Assembly (NCBI GenBank): GCA_019636695.1
Contig: JAHBXD010000004.1
Coordinates: 62,001 to 126,000, forward strand
Reading direction: 5' to 3'
Source: Phycisphaeraceae bacterium
Lineage (GTDB): Bacteria > Planctomycetota > Phycisphaerae > Phycisphaerales > UBA1924
Length of the DNA: 64,000 nucleotides
The translations under genes were made by a program, and so were the position numbers. The notes beneath the pieces were generated by a model. That model ran no database searches. It was given only the letters and a program-made list of their open reading frames with translations, and was not told where the DNA came from. Shown here piece by piece: positions 45,850 to 55,911 of the stretch (positions are counted from its first letter, which is position 1; each line of letters begins with the position of its first letter).

Positions 45850-47044
45850 CTGCGTCGATGATGCCGTCGGGCTGGCCATACCCGATGATGTTGGGATCGG
45901 AGCTGCCGGAGAGGTCGGCGGGGCAATGGAAGACGACCATGAAGGCTTCGATTTCACCGTAGCGGTCACCGTCTGGATGTCCCCAGCCGACGATCACGCG
46001 GCCATCGGGAGTGATGCCTGTCGCGGCCGCGAGAATCCATGTTCCGAGATCGACGCCGAAGTCATTGCGCAAGACGTCTTCGAGCAGTTCGATGCCGTCG
46101 CCGCGATCGATAAATGCGCTTACCCACTCTTCGTCAAAATCGATCGTGGCCTCGCCAACGACGATGTTGCCGTTTTCGCTCACGCCGTACGCCTCGGTCG
46201 CCAGGGCGAAGAACGGGATGCCCAGGCCGAAGATCCCGGTGTCCACTCGCCACTTGAATGCCTCTGCCTGACCGAACTCGCCAATGCCGAGGCCCACGAT
46301 GGTCGAGTTGTCGGCCGAGATGGCCGCGGCACTGCTTGAGCCGGCATCCGGCGCCCACGGCGGACCGGGCAGCCTGCCGATGCCGACGATGCCGGTGTCT
46401 TCGGTCCAACGCCAGGCTTCGGCGCGACCGCCGGCAGCCGTGCCCACACCGACGATCACGGTTCCATCGGCCGAGATGTTGCGGGCATTGGTGCCGCCGC
46501 CACCGGGAATCGGCCCAAGCCCGACCATGCCGGTGTCTGCTGTCCAGCGGTAGGCTTCGTTGCCGATTGCAGCAGAAACGCTTCTGCCCACGACGACGGA
46601 GCCATCGGCCGAGATGCCCGTGGCAGACGTGGAGGGGGTCGTTCCGAGATGTCCGAGGCCGACCATGCCGTCAGCCTCGGTCCACCGGAAGCCCATGAAG
46701 CCAAACGGGAGGACGCCGCTCTGACCGACGATCACTGAACCATCGGCGGAGGCTGCGAAGGCATCACTCGGCAGGCTTTGGCCGTCAAGCGCTCCGAGTG
46801 ACACCATGCCGGTGGTGCGTGTCCAGCGGAAGGCGCGGCTGCCGCCTTCCGGAATGGATGTGACGCCGACAACGGTGTTGCCATCGGCCGATACGCCTCG
46901 GGCGCGGCTGAAGGGATTGCTGCCGAGATAGCCGAGGCCTTCGAATGTTGCCGTCTGCGCGAACGAGGCGGGGTTTGCAACCGCCAAGCCCACAGCGCCG
47001 ATCATAATCGCACGACCCGATGACAATGCCAGAGCGCGATTCAT
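45683..47044 (-). CDS. Secreted HAF-repeat protein with dockerin-like tail
   Basis: 453 residues. Signal peptide (IMIGAVGLAVANPASFAQ). Then about seven HAF-type repeats with the pattern (S/A)ADG(T/S)VIVG and FRWT(E/R)xTGM followed by a Gly-Leu-Gly segment, giving a beta-propeller-like extracellular protein. The tail has two dockerin-like units, DLSGSSDPNIIGYGQPDGIID and DLTGSSDPNDPAYGVPDGQID, each followed by a FFY(Y/F)LD helix, and ends CP. ATG 47044 has AAGGAGG six bases upstream. It is divergent from the unknown gene at 47240. Extracellular; ligand unknown. Confidence 0.85.
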   Translation of the reverse strand: MNRALALSSGRAIMIGAVGLAVANPASFAQTATFEGLGYLGSNPFSRARGVSADGNTVVGVTSIPEGGSRAFRWTRTTGMVSLGALDGQSLPSDAFAASADGSVIVGQSGVLPFGFMGFRWTEADGMVGLGHLGTTPSTSATGISADGSVVVGRSVSAAIGNEAYRWTADTGMVGLGPIPGGGGTNARNISADGTVIVGVGTAAGGRAEAWRWTEDTGIVGIGRLPGPPWAPDAGSSSAAAISADNSTIVGLGIGEFGQAEAFKWRVDTGIFGLGIPFFALATEAYGVSENGNIVVGEATIDFDEEWVSAFIDRGDGIELLEDVLRNDFGVDLGTWILAAATGITPDGRVIVGWGHPDGDRYGEIEAFMVVFHCPADLSGSSDPNIIGYGQPDGIIDAADFFYYLDQFVAGNLAVADLTGSSDPNDPAYGVPDGQIDATDFFYFLDIFVVGCP

Positions 47045-47165
47045 CTCGATCCTCCTTGTCTTGGTGCGGGCAGAGCGGGGTCATGCGCGCGGTGTGCATC
47101 CAGCCCGTTGCACCACGATTGGCACATCTTGCAACGAGCATACTCTCAGAATACTTCCAGAATAA

Positions 47166-47194
47166 TTGTTCGAGGTGTAGAAGCAAGGTAGAAT
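47166..47194 (+). promoter_or_regulatory. Sigma-70-like promoter for the gene at 47240
   Basis: TTGTTC (47166-47171) and TAGAAT (47189-47194) are spaced by 17 bp, close to the TTGACA-17-TATAAT consensus. The predicted transcription start would be near 47201, about 39 nt before the ATG. It lies in the divergent gap with the HAF gene. Confidence 0.5.
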
Positions 47195-47239
47195 CGGTGA
47201 AAATGGTCAAAATCACCCCTTGAATAGGATTGTGTTCGG

Positions 47240-48553
47240 ATGTATGAGGGTTCTACCCGTGCCAGAACGCTCCCGGTGGCCGTCCCGCTGACGAATATGC
47301 CGCTGACGCCGATTGAGCGGGCTGAGGCGGAAACCGTCGCACATCGACTGGCCGAGGAGTTTGGGTATCTGATTGCCTCGCTGCCGCACGGCGGCAGGAA
47401 TCTCCGGGCGATGTCTGAGTACCTGGACGTCAACTGGAATACGTGTCAACGGCTGATGGCGGCGATCAAGGTACGGCAGACTCCGCTCGCGGTGCTGACG
47501 CGCGTGCCTGGGGTGCAGGGGTTGCAGGCGGTGATTGACGGATCGAGAGCGCGAGGGTGCGCCGAGGAAGCGGTGTCGGCGGCGGAGGCGGCAACGAAGC
47601 ATTTTTCGTCGTTGGTCACGCGTCTGGCGGGAAGTCACGCGCGGTTACGGGCGCGGATTTCGCGAACGATGACTGGTCCGCTTCAGGGGGGGTCAGTCGC
47701 GGGAGCGGAGCAGGATCTTCGGCTTCGCAGGCGCTTGTTCGCCGATGCGGTGGATCTGATGGGTAAGCAGATGGACCTTCTGCTGAGCATTTCGGTGGTG
47801 CGTCCGCTTCCGGATGATGCAACACGGATCGAGCGCGGGGGCGTTACCGGGTTTATCGGTCAGCAGACACGGCCGGGCGCGACACCGATCGCGGCGACTA
47901 TTGCCCACTCCTCGGACAGCGGCGAAGGCGGCTCGACTCGCTATGCCGGGCTTCGCGGGCCGAACCCAGGAGCGCTGCTGGAGGGTTTCAGCACCATGCC
48001 GCTGCCGACGGTCATGAGTCGCGGCCCGCAGGGGGGGTTGGTGCACATCATCGATCCTGCGGCGACACAGGGCGAGAACTCGGTTGACGTGGTGCTGGGG
48101 CATCGAATGGCGCCGGTTTCGCACCCTGCGACCCACGACACCCCGGTGCTGAACTTGGTCACGCGTATCCGGACTCCGACGCGGCGGTTGTTGTTTGACG
48201 TGTATCTTCACCGCTCGCTGGCGCTCTCGAGCGTGCCGCTGCTTGCGGCATATATGTCGCTTCCGTCGCCCGGGGTTGACACGACGCCCCGGTGGCATGA
48301 GCGCCTGCCGGTTTCGGTGGATCTGCGTGTCCTCGGCCCAGGCATGGATGCCTCGGATAGCGATGCCTGGCCGCGTCATCGCGAGTTGACGCAGCATCTG
48401 TTCCAATCGCTCGAGTGGCCGTTCGATGCCTTTATCGGCTATCGATGCGACGTGACGTTTCCAGTGAGCAGCGCAACGTACATGATGACGTTTGACTTTT
48501 CACCGGCAGATGATCGCGATCCACGATCAGACTACACGCAGGCGCAGGCATAG
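47240..48553 (+). CDS. Unknown lineage-specific protein, full-length paralogue of the gene at 2-478
   Basis: 437 residues, no signal peptide or membrane segment. The N-terminal 100 residues have a helix-turn-helix-like stretch, LRAMSEYLDVNWNTCQRLMAAI (first 20: LRAMSEYLDVNWNTCQRLMA), in an Arg-rich setting, so DNA or RNA binding is possible. Residues ~100-290 are helical and variable. The C-terminal ~150 match the gene at the left window edge (VVLGHRMAPVSHP, FDVYLHRSLALSS, FIGYRCDV). A good promoter is upstream. No known family is recognised. The gene is flanked by secreted-protein genes on the opposite strand. Confidence 0.7.
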   Translation: MYEGSTRARTLPVAVPLTNMPLTPIERAEAETVAHRLAEEFGYLIASLPHGGRNLRAMSEYLDVNWNTCQRLMAAIKVRQTPLAVLTRVPGVQGLQAVIDGSRARGCAEEAVSAAEAATKHFSSLVTRLAGSHARLRARISRTMTGPLQGGSVAGAEQDLRLRRRLFADAVDLMGKQMDLLLSISVVRPLPDDATRIERGGVTGFIGQQTRPGATPIAATIAHSSDSGEGGSTRYAGLRGPNPGALLEGFSTMPLPTVMSRGPQGGLVHIIDPAATQGENSVDVVLGHRMAPVSHPATHDTPVLNLVTRIRTPTRRLLFDVYLHRSLALSSVPLLAAYMSLPSPGVDTTPRWHERLPVSVDLRVLGPGMDASDSDAWPRHRELTQHLFQSLEWPFDAFIGYRCDVTFPVSSATYMMTFDFSPADDRDPRSDYTQAQA

Positions 48554-48622
48554 TCAGTGCATTCGCAGACCATGCCTGCGCTCCATAGCGAGAAGGTGCG
48601 TTGGAGCATTCATGATGCCGGG

Positions 48623-48789
48623 TCAGGGACACCCGACGACGAAGATATCGAGGAAGTAGAAGAAGTCGGTCGCGTCGATCTGGCCGTCAGGCACGCCGTA
48701 GGCCGGATCGTTGGGATCGCTGCTTCCGGTGAGATCGGCGACGGCAAGATTGCCCGCGGCGAACTGATCGAGGTAATAGAAGAAGTCGG
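48623..48789. repeat. 167-bp near-identical repeat, copy 2
   Basis: Partner of 45683-45849 (four mismatches in 167 bp), here encoding the tail of the propeller protein. A weaker third version is at about 50040-50200 in the next gene. Confidence 0.9.
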
Positions 48790-50005
48790 AAGCATCGACC
48801 TGACCATCGGGGATGCCGTAGTCCGGATCATTGGGATCGCTCGCACCGGAAAAATCGGCAGGACAGCCGCCCGAGAGATCGGCCGTTGCGAGAAAGAGGT
48901 CAGCGACGACCGTTCCGCCGCGGCTTGCGCCCGTTGTGAGCGAGATGGCGAGCAGGCCGGAAGAGTTGATGCCGATCGAGGCCGAGAGGAAGCTGAGCGG
49001 CGCATCGACATCAAGCCGTTGGGGTGTCGTAAAGCCGTTCTCTGTTTCAACGATGAGGTAAATGCCGCGAGTGTTGATATTGCTGGCGAAGGCGAAATAT
49101 CGACGCCCGTCAGGTCCGTAGGCGAACTTGTCATAGAAGGCGGGGCGATACTGACCGAGCGGGGTAATCATGGCTTCGGGGGTGAACCCGCTGCCGTCGT
49201 TTTCAATCACATTGAAGGAATCGCCGCGTTCGAAGGTGATCGTCACGATGTTGTCGGGGGAAACGCCGACCTGGGTGTCAGCGATTGTGCCTGAAACCCC
49301 GGTCGGAACGAACGCGAAAGAACCTCCGGCGTTGTTGAGATAGCGCAACGGGCCTCCGAGCACCCATCCGGCCTGATACACGACATGCACGACGCCATCG
49401 GGGCCGACGGCGATTGACGGCTCGGTATCATCGCCCGATGGGTTGTTGCCGATGGAGAGATTGACGAGCGGCGAAACACCGTTCGTCGCCGACCATGAGG
49501 TATAGAAGATGTCGTCCGGCCCGTCACCCTGGTTATAGAACACGAAGTGCGTGGTGCCGGTGGCATCGGCCGCACCCTTGACCTTGATGAAACCGGGCGG
49601 AGTGATGTCGATGATGTCCGCCTCGCCTGCGTGCAGCAGATCGGCCATGGCGCTGTTGACGTATCGGATCTTGTTTGTCGTGGCCGTGCCGGTGTGGAAA
49701 GCAAGGTGCACGACGCCGTCCGGGCCGAGAAAGAGATACGGAAACTCTTCGCGAACGGTGTTATTCGTGACCTGGTTGAACTGGAACGCTCCCGAGGCAT
49801 TGTTGGCGTACCACACTTCCTTTCCGGTGCTGTCTGTGCCGAACTGGCTGGTGTAGGCCAGGTGAATTACGCCGTTGTCATCCACCACCAGGCTGGACGG
49901 GCTGTTGAACACGGTGCCCATCAGCAGCGTCTGGATCGAAAAATCGATCTGGGCCGCGGCAACCCCGCAAGTCGAAACGATCGCTGCGATATATGTGCTT
50001 CGCAT
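48623..50005 (-). CDS. Secreted protein with BNR/sialidase-like strand repeats and dockerin-like tail
   Basis: 460 residues. Signal peptide (IAAIVSTCGVAAAQ). The body has repeating strands with DDNGVIHLAYTS, GPDGVVHLAFHT, GPDGVVHVVYQAG and GPDGRRYFAFAS spaced 55-95 residues, as in beta-propeller proteins that carry Asp-box-like turns. Two dockerin-like units close the protein. ATG 50005 has AAAGGAG nine bases upstream; a longer frame to 50233 runs through the next gene's tail in another frame and is rejected. No catalytic motif is recognised. The gene lies just downstream of another dockerin-tailed gene, possibly co-transcribed. Confidence 0.8.
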   Translation of the reverse strand: MRSTYIAAIVSTCGVAAAQIDFSIQTLLMGTVFNSPSSLVVDDNGVIHLAYTSQFGTDSTGKEVWYANNASGAFQFNQVTNNTVREEFPYLFLGPDGVVHLAFHTGTATTNKIRYVNSAMADLLHAGEADIIDITPPGFIKVKGAADATGTTHFVFYNQGDGPDDIFYTSWSATNGVSPLVNLSIGNNPSGDDTEPSIAVGPDGVVHVVYQAGWVLGGPLRYLNNAGGSFAFVPTGVSGTIADTQVGVSPDNIVTITFERGDSFNVIENDGSGFTPEAMITPLGQYRPAFYDKFAYGPDGRRYFAFASNINTRGIYLIVETENGFTTPQRLDVDAPLSFLSASIGINSSGLLAISLTTGASRGGTVVADLFLATADLSGGCPADFSGASDPNDPDYGIPDGQVDASDFFYYLDQFAAGNLAVADLTGSSDPNDPAYGVPDGQIDATDFFYFLDIFVVGCP

Positions 50006-50036
50006 GGAAGGTACTCCTTTGTGCGGATCCTGAAGT

Positions 50037-51560
50037 TCAAGGGCACCCCTGGACGAAAAGATCGAGGTAGTAGAAGAAATCGGCGATGTCGATCTGCCCG
50101 TCGGGCACGCCGTAGGCCGGATCATTCGGATCGCTGCTTCCGGTAAGGTCGGCGACGGCAAGATTGCCCGCGACGAACTGATCGAGGTAATAAAAGAAGT
50201 CCGCGATGTCGATCTGCCCGTCGGGCACGCCATAGGCCGGGTCGTTCGGGTCGCTCGACCCGGTCAGGTCTGCGCGACAGACACGCGGAATGCCGAAGAA
50301 TATCCGCACGCTGATGTTGCCCGAATACCCCACGATCAGGTCGGGCGCCCCGTCGCCGTTGACATCGGCGATTTCGATGGCGTTGCCGACCTCGGGCGCA
50401 TCGAATGTCCAGTCGGGCGCGGTCGAGAGCACGCCGCTGGTATTGAGATAAACATGCGTGCGACCGTCGCTGAAGTGCACTTCTACAAGATCAAGGTCGC
50501 CATCGTTATCAATGTCGACCAGGGCGATCTCTTGCGCGCCGCGGAACGGCGGGTTCGAGGTATAGACCGGAGTGAGAACGCCCCCGTCGTTGTCATACAG
50601 GCGCGTGCCCGTCGACCCGATGTAGAACGCCAGGTCGGTATCTCCGTCGCCGTCGACATCGCCCGCCGCCACGCCGCGATCCGTACCGGTTGTGCCCACA
50701 CCCCACACCATCGTGGTTTCAAGGTTCCCGCCGATGTTCCGGTAGATGCCGCTCTCAAAGTTCACCCATTTGCTGACGGCGACATCAAGAAACCCGTCGC
50801 CGTCGTAGTCGATCGCCGCGGCGGTGTTCTGAATCGATACCTCTTCTGACTGCCAGCTCGGCGATGTTTCGAGCACGCCATCGTGATTACGATGCAGATA
50901 CATCGCGCGCCAGGCATCGCTCGGCACCGCGCCCGAAACGCCCTGGTTGGTCGTGAACAAGTCGAGATCGCCGTCGTTGTCCACGTCGAACAACAGACCG
51001 CCGGTCGCCCACCCCGCGCGGGGAGGTGTGCTCAGCCAACCCGGGCTGGTGCTCGGCCCGCCCGCTGCGCCGAAGTAGATTCGCGGCGGACTGAAACTGA
51101 ATCCACCCGAGATTGCCACTACGTCAAGAAACCCATCGCCGTTGATGTCGCCGAGTTGGGCGTCGCCGGTGTGGATCTGGTCCGAAGCAATCCAGGAAGG
51201 CGCTGCCCCGAACGGCGCAGCCGGATTGCCCGTGTTGTAAAAGATCATGTCGTACCAGTCGGTGTAGGGGGGCGAAGCACTGCTCTGGTAACACCCGACA
51301 AACAGATCCGGAAGTCCGTTGCCGTTCAGGTCGGCCACACGCACAACCCCCACTTGGCGACGCAAATTCAGCGTCCACCCCGCCGTCGTCTCGAGGGAAA
51401 CGCCGGTCTCTGTCGTCCAGCCGCAGTTATCGGTCTCTGAGGGCAACACCTGCACGACGGTTCTACCGTCCTTAGAGATCGCAATCACAGGCTCTGCCGC
51501 GGCGGCGCCCGTCAGGCCCGCCGAAACGATCAAAAATGCGCAACGTGTGTTCGCCGCCAT
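50037..51560 (-). CDS. Secreted FG-GAP/VCBS-repeat protein with dockerin-like tail
   Basis: 507 residues. Signal peptide (FLIVSAGLTGAAAAE). About seven FG-GAP calcium loops of the form D(L/I/V)(N/D)(G/N)(D/N)GxxDL: DLNGNGLPDLFVG, DINGDGFLDVV, DVDNDGDLDLF, DYDGDGFLDVA, DVDGDGDTDLA, DIDNDGDLDLVEV and DVNGDGAPDLIVG. That gives an integrin-alpha-like beta-propeller. Two identical tail units PAYGVPDGQIDIADFFYYLD follow. ATG 51560 has AGAGGAG six bases before. Extracellular, calcium-binding; ligand unknown. Forms a run with the gene at 48623-50005. Confidence 0.88.
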   Translation of the reverse strand: MAANTRCAFLIVSAGLTGAAAAEPVIAISKDGRTVVQVLPSETDNCGWTTETGVSLETTAGWTLNLRRQVGVVRVADLNGNGLPDLFVGCYQSSASPPYTDWYDMIFYNTGNPAAPFGAAPSWIASDQIHTGDAQLGDINGDGFLDVVAISGGFSFSPPRIYFGAAGGPSTSPGWLSTPPRAGWATGGLLFDVDNDGDLDLFTTNQGVSGAVPSDAWRAMYLHRNHDGVLETSPSWQSEEVSIQNTAAAIDYDGDGFLDVAVSKWVNFESGIYRNIGGNLETTMVWGVGTTGTDRGVAAGDVDGDGDTDLAFYIGSTGTRLYDNDGGVLTPVYTSNPPFRGAQEIALVDIDNDGDLDLVEVHFSDGRTHVYLNTSGVLSTAPDWTFDAPEVGNAIEIADVNGDGAPDLIVGYSGNISVRIFFGIPRVCRADLTGSSDPNDPAYGVPDGQIDIADFFYYLDQFVAGNLAVADLTGSSDPNDPAYGVPDGQIDIADFFYYLDLFVQGCP

Positions 51561-51838
51561 TCAAACTCCTCTCACCCCCCGAACTCGTACACGTCCTCTC
51601 CCAGGCATCGAAGTGTGCCCTCAGGCGTGCCATCAGCAGTCTATAAGCGCGCACCGCCGCCGCGAAGCCGCATGAGAGGATTTTGCGTCTGGCCGTGTGT
51701 GCGCACACGATATCGCGACGCGTGAAATCAGGGCAATCCCCGGGGCGACCCGTGCGTGTTTTTCTCTCCGGTCGATGCGTCGTGCGCTGTCGGGCGCCGT
51801 TCTCGGCCGTGAACACGGGGGGGACCGGACCGGCCGGC

Positions 51839-52726
51839 TCAGCCCTGGGCGGAGACCGACCCGAAACACCGTAATCCCCGCGCAAGCTCGGCGGATTGGT
51901 TGATTTTTTCTTCGGTGATCGGCCCGCTGAGTGTCGGTGTGATGTTCACATCCAGGAGCACGGGCACGCCGTCGTGCATCACATAATCAAGCTTGCCGTA
52001 GTCAACACCGAGTTCGATGCGCTGCGCGGCGACCTCCGCGGGCACCTCGTGCAGATCAAGCAACCGACTGTTGCGATCTTTCACAAACGGGTCAGCGCCC
52101 ACGAGCATGCGCCCCGACCACTGATCACCGAAGACGATCAGCATCCGCATGACATATTCCGCCCCATGGCGCTCGGGTACAAATCGCTCGACGAACAACG
52201 CCGGATTGTCAAATACCTTTCGCGGCACGTGATCAAGCGACCGGAAGATGTAATACCGGCGCAGGCTCGCCGCATGCCCCAGGCGTCGGCGTTCGACCCA
52301 GGGCGATTCCAGCAGTCGGCGCTTCATGCGTCGCCATCGGGTGGGTCGCGCGGGAGGTCGGGCGAGGGCGGCATCCCACCCGCCGCCGCTGTTGAAGACG
52401 GTTTTGACGATCACTGGGCCTTTCCAGTCGCTCGAAGGTATGAGCACACCTTTGCTGTAGACCGTCTTGCGGATATCGCGAACACGCCGGTTGACCACGC
52501 GCGGATGCCGCTGCATGGCTTCCCAATAGCGATCGGGAATCACCGAGACATCGACATGCGGAATCAGCAGGTCGGCGTCGATCTCTCGCGCTGGGCCCCA
52601 GATCAACTCGACCTTCAAACCCCAGCGCTTCCAGTTTTCGGCCAAAGCCCAGATGCGATAGTTGGTCGCCGGGGCGCGGCGTTGGCGCTTGTGCAGCATG
52701 ATCGCAATCGTGCGAATGGCATCCAT
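51839..52726 (-). CDS. ATP-grasp-type protein of unknown substrate
   Basis: 295 residues. The end YGKLDYVMHDGVPVLLDVNITPT carries the Asp/Asn metal-binding pair of ATP-grasp ligases (D...D-V-N). A middle strand is GPVIVKTVFNSGGGWDA, with the Lys and the glycine-rich loop typical of the fold. Family members ligate a carboxylate to an amine or thiol using ATP. No known subfamily is recognised. Start is uncertain: ATG 52726 or 52765; an inverted repeat lies between them. It precedes, on the same strand, the VCBS gene by about 280 bp of non-coding DNA. Confidence 0.62.
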   Translation of the reverse strand: MDAIRTIAIMLHKRQRRAPATNYRIWALAENWKRWGLKVELIWGPAREIDADLLIPHVDVSVIPDRYWEAMQRHPRVVNRRVRDIRKTVYSKGVLIPSSDWKGPVIVKTVFNSGGGWDAALARPPARPTRWRRMKRRLLESPWVERRRLGHAASLRRYYIFRSLDHVPRKVFDNPALFVERFVPERHGAEYVMRMLIVFGDQWSGRMLVGADPFVKDRNSRLLDLHEVPAEVAAQRIELGVDYGKLDYVMHDGVPVLLDVNITPTLSGPITEEKINQSAELARGLRCFGSVSAQG

Positions 52727-52737
52727 TGTTGCGCGCC

Positions 52738-52765
52738 GTGGAGCATAGTTGGCCGAGTGCTCCAC
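52738..52765 (-). promoter_or_regulatory. Perfect 8-bp inverted repeat ahead of the ATP-grasp gene
   Basis: GTGGAGCA / TGCTCCAC (52738-52745 with 52758-52765) with a 12-nt loop. It lies 11 bp before the preferred start codon at 52726, where it could be an operator or block the ribosome site. If the ATG at 52765 is used, it is coding and the symmetry may be chance. Confidence 0.35.
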
Positions 52766-53118
52766 CCTCCGCTCGCCATCCCTTGGCAGCGACGATGCCG
52801 CCTCGGCATCATCGAGTTCATCACCATGTCACACATGAATATCGTCAAACTCAGACCGTTCAACCCCTCCGCACCATTGCACCTGAGCATACCCCGATCT
52901 GCCGCCCACAGCACCGAGCCTGGACTGGTGCTCACTCTCTTGATGTATTCGAGACGGCGCTGTTTGCACACTACCCGACGACGACATCGACTTCGGTTCG
53001 AACTGGGATCACTGGGCATTCTCGGGCACGGACGATGTTTGTTTTCTACTTATGCAAAGCAGAAACGCCTGCCCGGGAGATGGGCAGGCGTTCGGATATA
53101 TCTTACTGTGCTGTCGCC
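52766..53118. other. 353-bp gap between ATP-grasp gene and atpA
   Basis: No convincing gene. It is less GC-rich in part (52820-52860 and 53030-53060), holds a 6-bp inverted repeat AGCACC/GGTGCT near 52910-52932, and holds the atpA terminator at 53064-53092. The plus-strand open frame across it is antisense to atpA and looks spurious. Confidence 0.5.
53064..53092 (-). terminator. Terminator of atpA
   Basis: Perfect 11-bp stem AACGCCTGCCC / GGGCAGGCGTT with a 7-nt loop, 27 bp after the atpA stop. On the minus strand the last stem bases and what follows read TTTCTG, a short T-run. Its strength marks the end of the atpA transcript. Confidence 0.78.
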
Positions 53119-54672
<1,554 letters not shown>

Positions 54673-54810
54673 GGCGAGGTTCCTGAAATTGGCCGCGGCA
54701 CGCTGGCCGCCGAAACGCGATGACGACACCACCGGCACGCCCACGCACGGCGGCCGACCGAAGGGGAGCAAGCGTAGCGCCGCCCCAAGGCCGTTTCCTG
54801 ATTCTGAGGC

Positions 54811-55911
54811 TCACTCGCCGCCAGGCGGGGTCGTCAGTTCGCCCGAGCCGACCCTGCGGCGAACACGGATCGTGATGAGCCGATCGTCAGCATCCCAGTC
54901 ATCCCCCAAACCGGGGGGGAGGCGGATGAGCGCCGGGAGTCGCTCGATCGTCGCCCAGACGCTCCCGGATCGAAGGGCCTGGTCAATCGCCCCGTCAAGT
55001 TCACTCGGAGAAAGTTCGACGACCGCGAGGGGCTGATACTGCCCGCCCGGGCCGACCTGGGCTAGGAGATCTACCGGGCCGCTGATGACCACGTTGTCCA
55101 GGGTTTCATCACTCGGATCGACCTCGATCTCGTACTTGCCGTACGAAACAGCCGGAATGCGTAGATGCACCGCGACGACCGGGAGAGTCTTACGACCACG
55201 AAGTTCGACCCGGGTCACGTAGACTGCTATTGACGATGGATTGATCCGGAATCCATCGAGCGATTTCAGTGATTCCGGAGGATCGAGCGGGATGTCGCGC
55301 AGCTCGGCGGCTCCATCTGTACCAAGTTCTGACAGCCTCTCCGGCGTGAGATCCACAGGAATCTCCAGGCGCTGGGGCAATTCCTGGGCTACAGACCGCG
55401 GCAGGGTGACGGAAACCGTCGATGGTCGCGCCTCGGCTTGAACATGATCTCGCGAACTGATTCCCGGAAAAATGACCCGGGCCTGCACTGTCTGAAGCTC
55501 TGTCACGCGAACGCGGACCAATTCCGGTTCGACCTCTCGGATTGTTACGCCGCGATCAGACAACGCGGGGTGACGTTTCAGGGCTTCGCGAAGTTCGATG
55601 GTGTATTCCCCAGGTGTTCCCGGGAAATCCCTGCCGCGTTCGAGCACGATCTCCTGCCCGATGGCCCTCAAGACTTCGCCGACGGCATTGGTCGCGCCGT
55701 CGATGCGGATGCGCCGTATGACTGCATTGCCGGACATGTCGATCGGCCTGACGAACATTTCCTGGTTTGACGAGAACCGGAGTCGAACATCCTGGCGCTC
55801 GCCGGAACGCAGGCTTTCGCCCTCGGCGAAGACCCAGACGAGCGCCGCCACGACCGTCACAAGGATGAAGGTTCGCGCGCGATCGAGCCATGGTGCGTTG
55901 CGAGACGTCAC
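54811..55911 (-). CDS. YbbR/CdaR-like regulator of diadenylate cyclase
   Basis: 366 residues. One N-terminal membrane segment (TFILVTVVAALVWVFAEGESL), then three to four YbbR-type beta-rich repeats outside the membrane, with patterns such as VTIREVEPELVRVRVTELQ and FRINPSSIAVYVTRVEL. In many bacteria YbbR-domain CdaR binds and controls the membrane diadenylate cyclase CdaA, and here it overlaps the cdaA end by four bases. Repeat boundaries are not sharp by eye. Confidence 0.82.
   Translation of the reverse strand: MTSRNAPWLDRARTFILVTVVAALVWVFAEGESLRSGERQDVRLRFSSNQEMFVRPIDMSGNAVIRRIRIDGATNAVGEVLRAIGQEIVLERGRDFPGTPGEYTIELREALKRHPALSDRGVTIREVEPELVRVRVTELQTVQARVIFPGISSRDHVQAEARPSTVSVTLPRSVAQELPQRLEIPVDLTPERLSELGTDGAAELRDIPLDPPESLKSLDGFRINPSSIAVYVTRVELRGRKTLPVVAVHLRIPAVSYGKYEIEVDPSDETLDNVVISGPVDLLAQVGPGGQYQPLAVVELSPSELDGAIDQALRSGSVWATIERLPALIRLPPGLGDDWDADDRLITIRVRRRVGSGELTTPPGGE

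Noticed and set aside
48557-49294. 245-codon plus-strand frame across dockerin-like tail DNA
   Set aside because: The tail repeats are open in several frames because of composition; the minus strand has the real secreted protein.
51695-51706. 12-bp palindrome GTGTGCGCACAC upstream of the VCBS gene
   Set aside because: Short and made of alternating purine/pyrimidine bases; no supporting regulator nearby.
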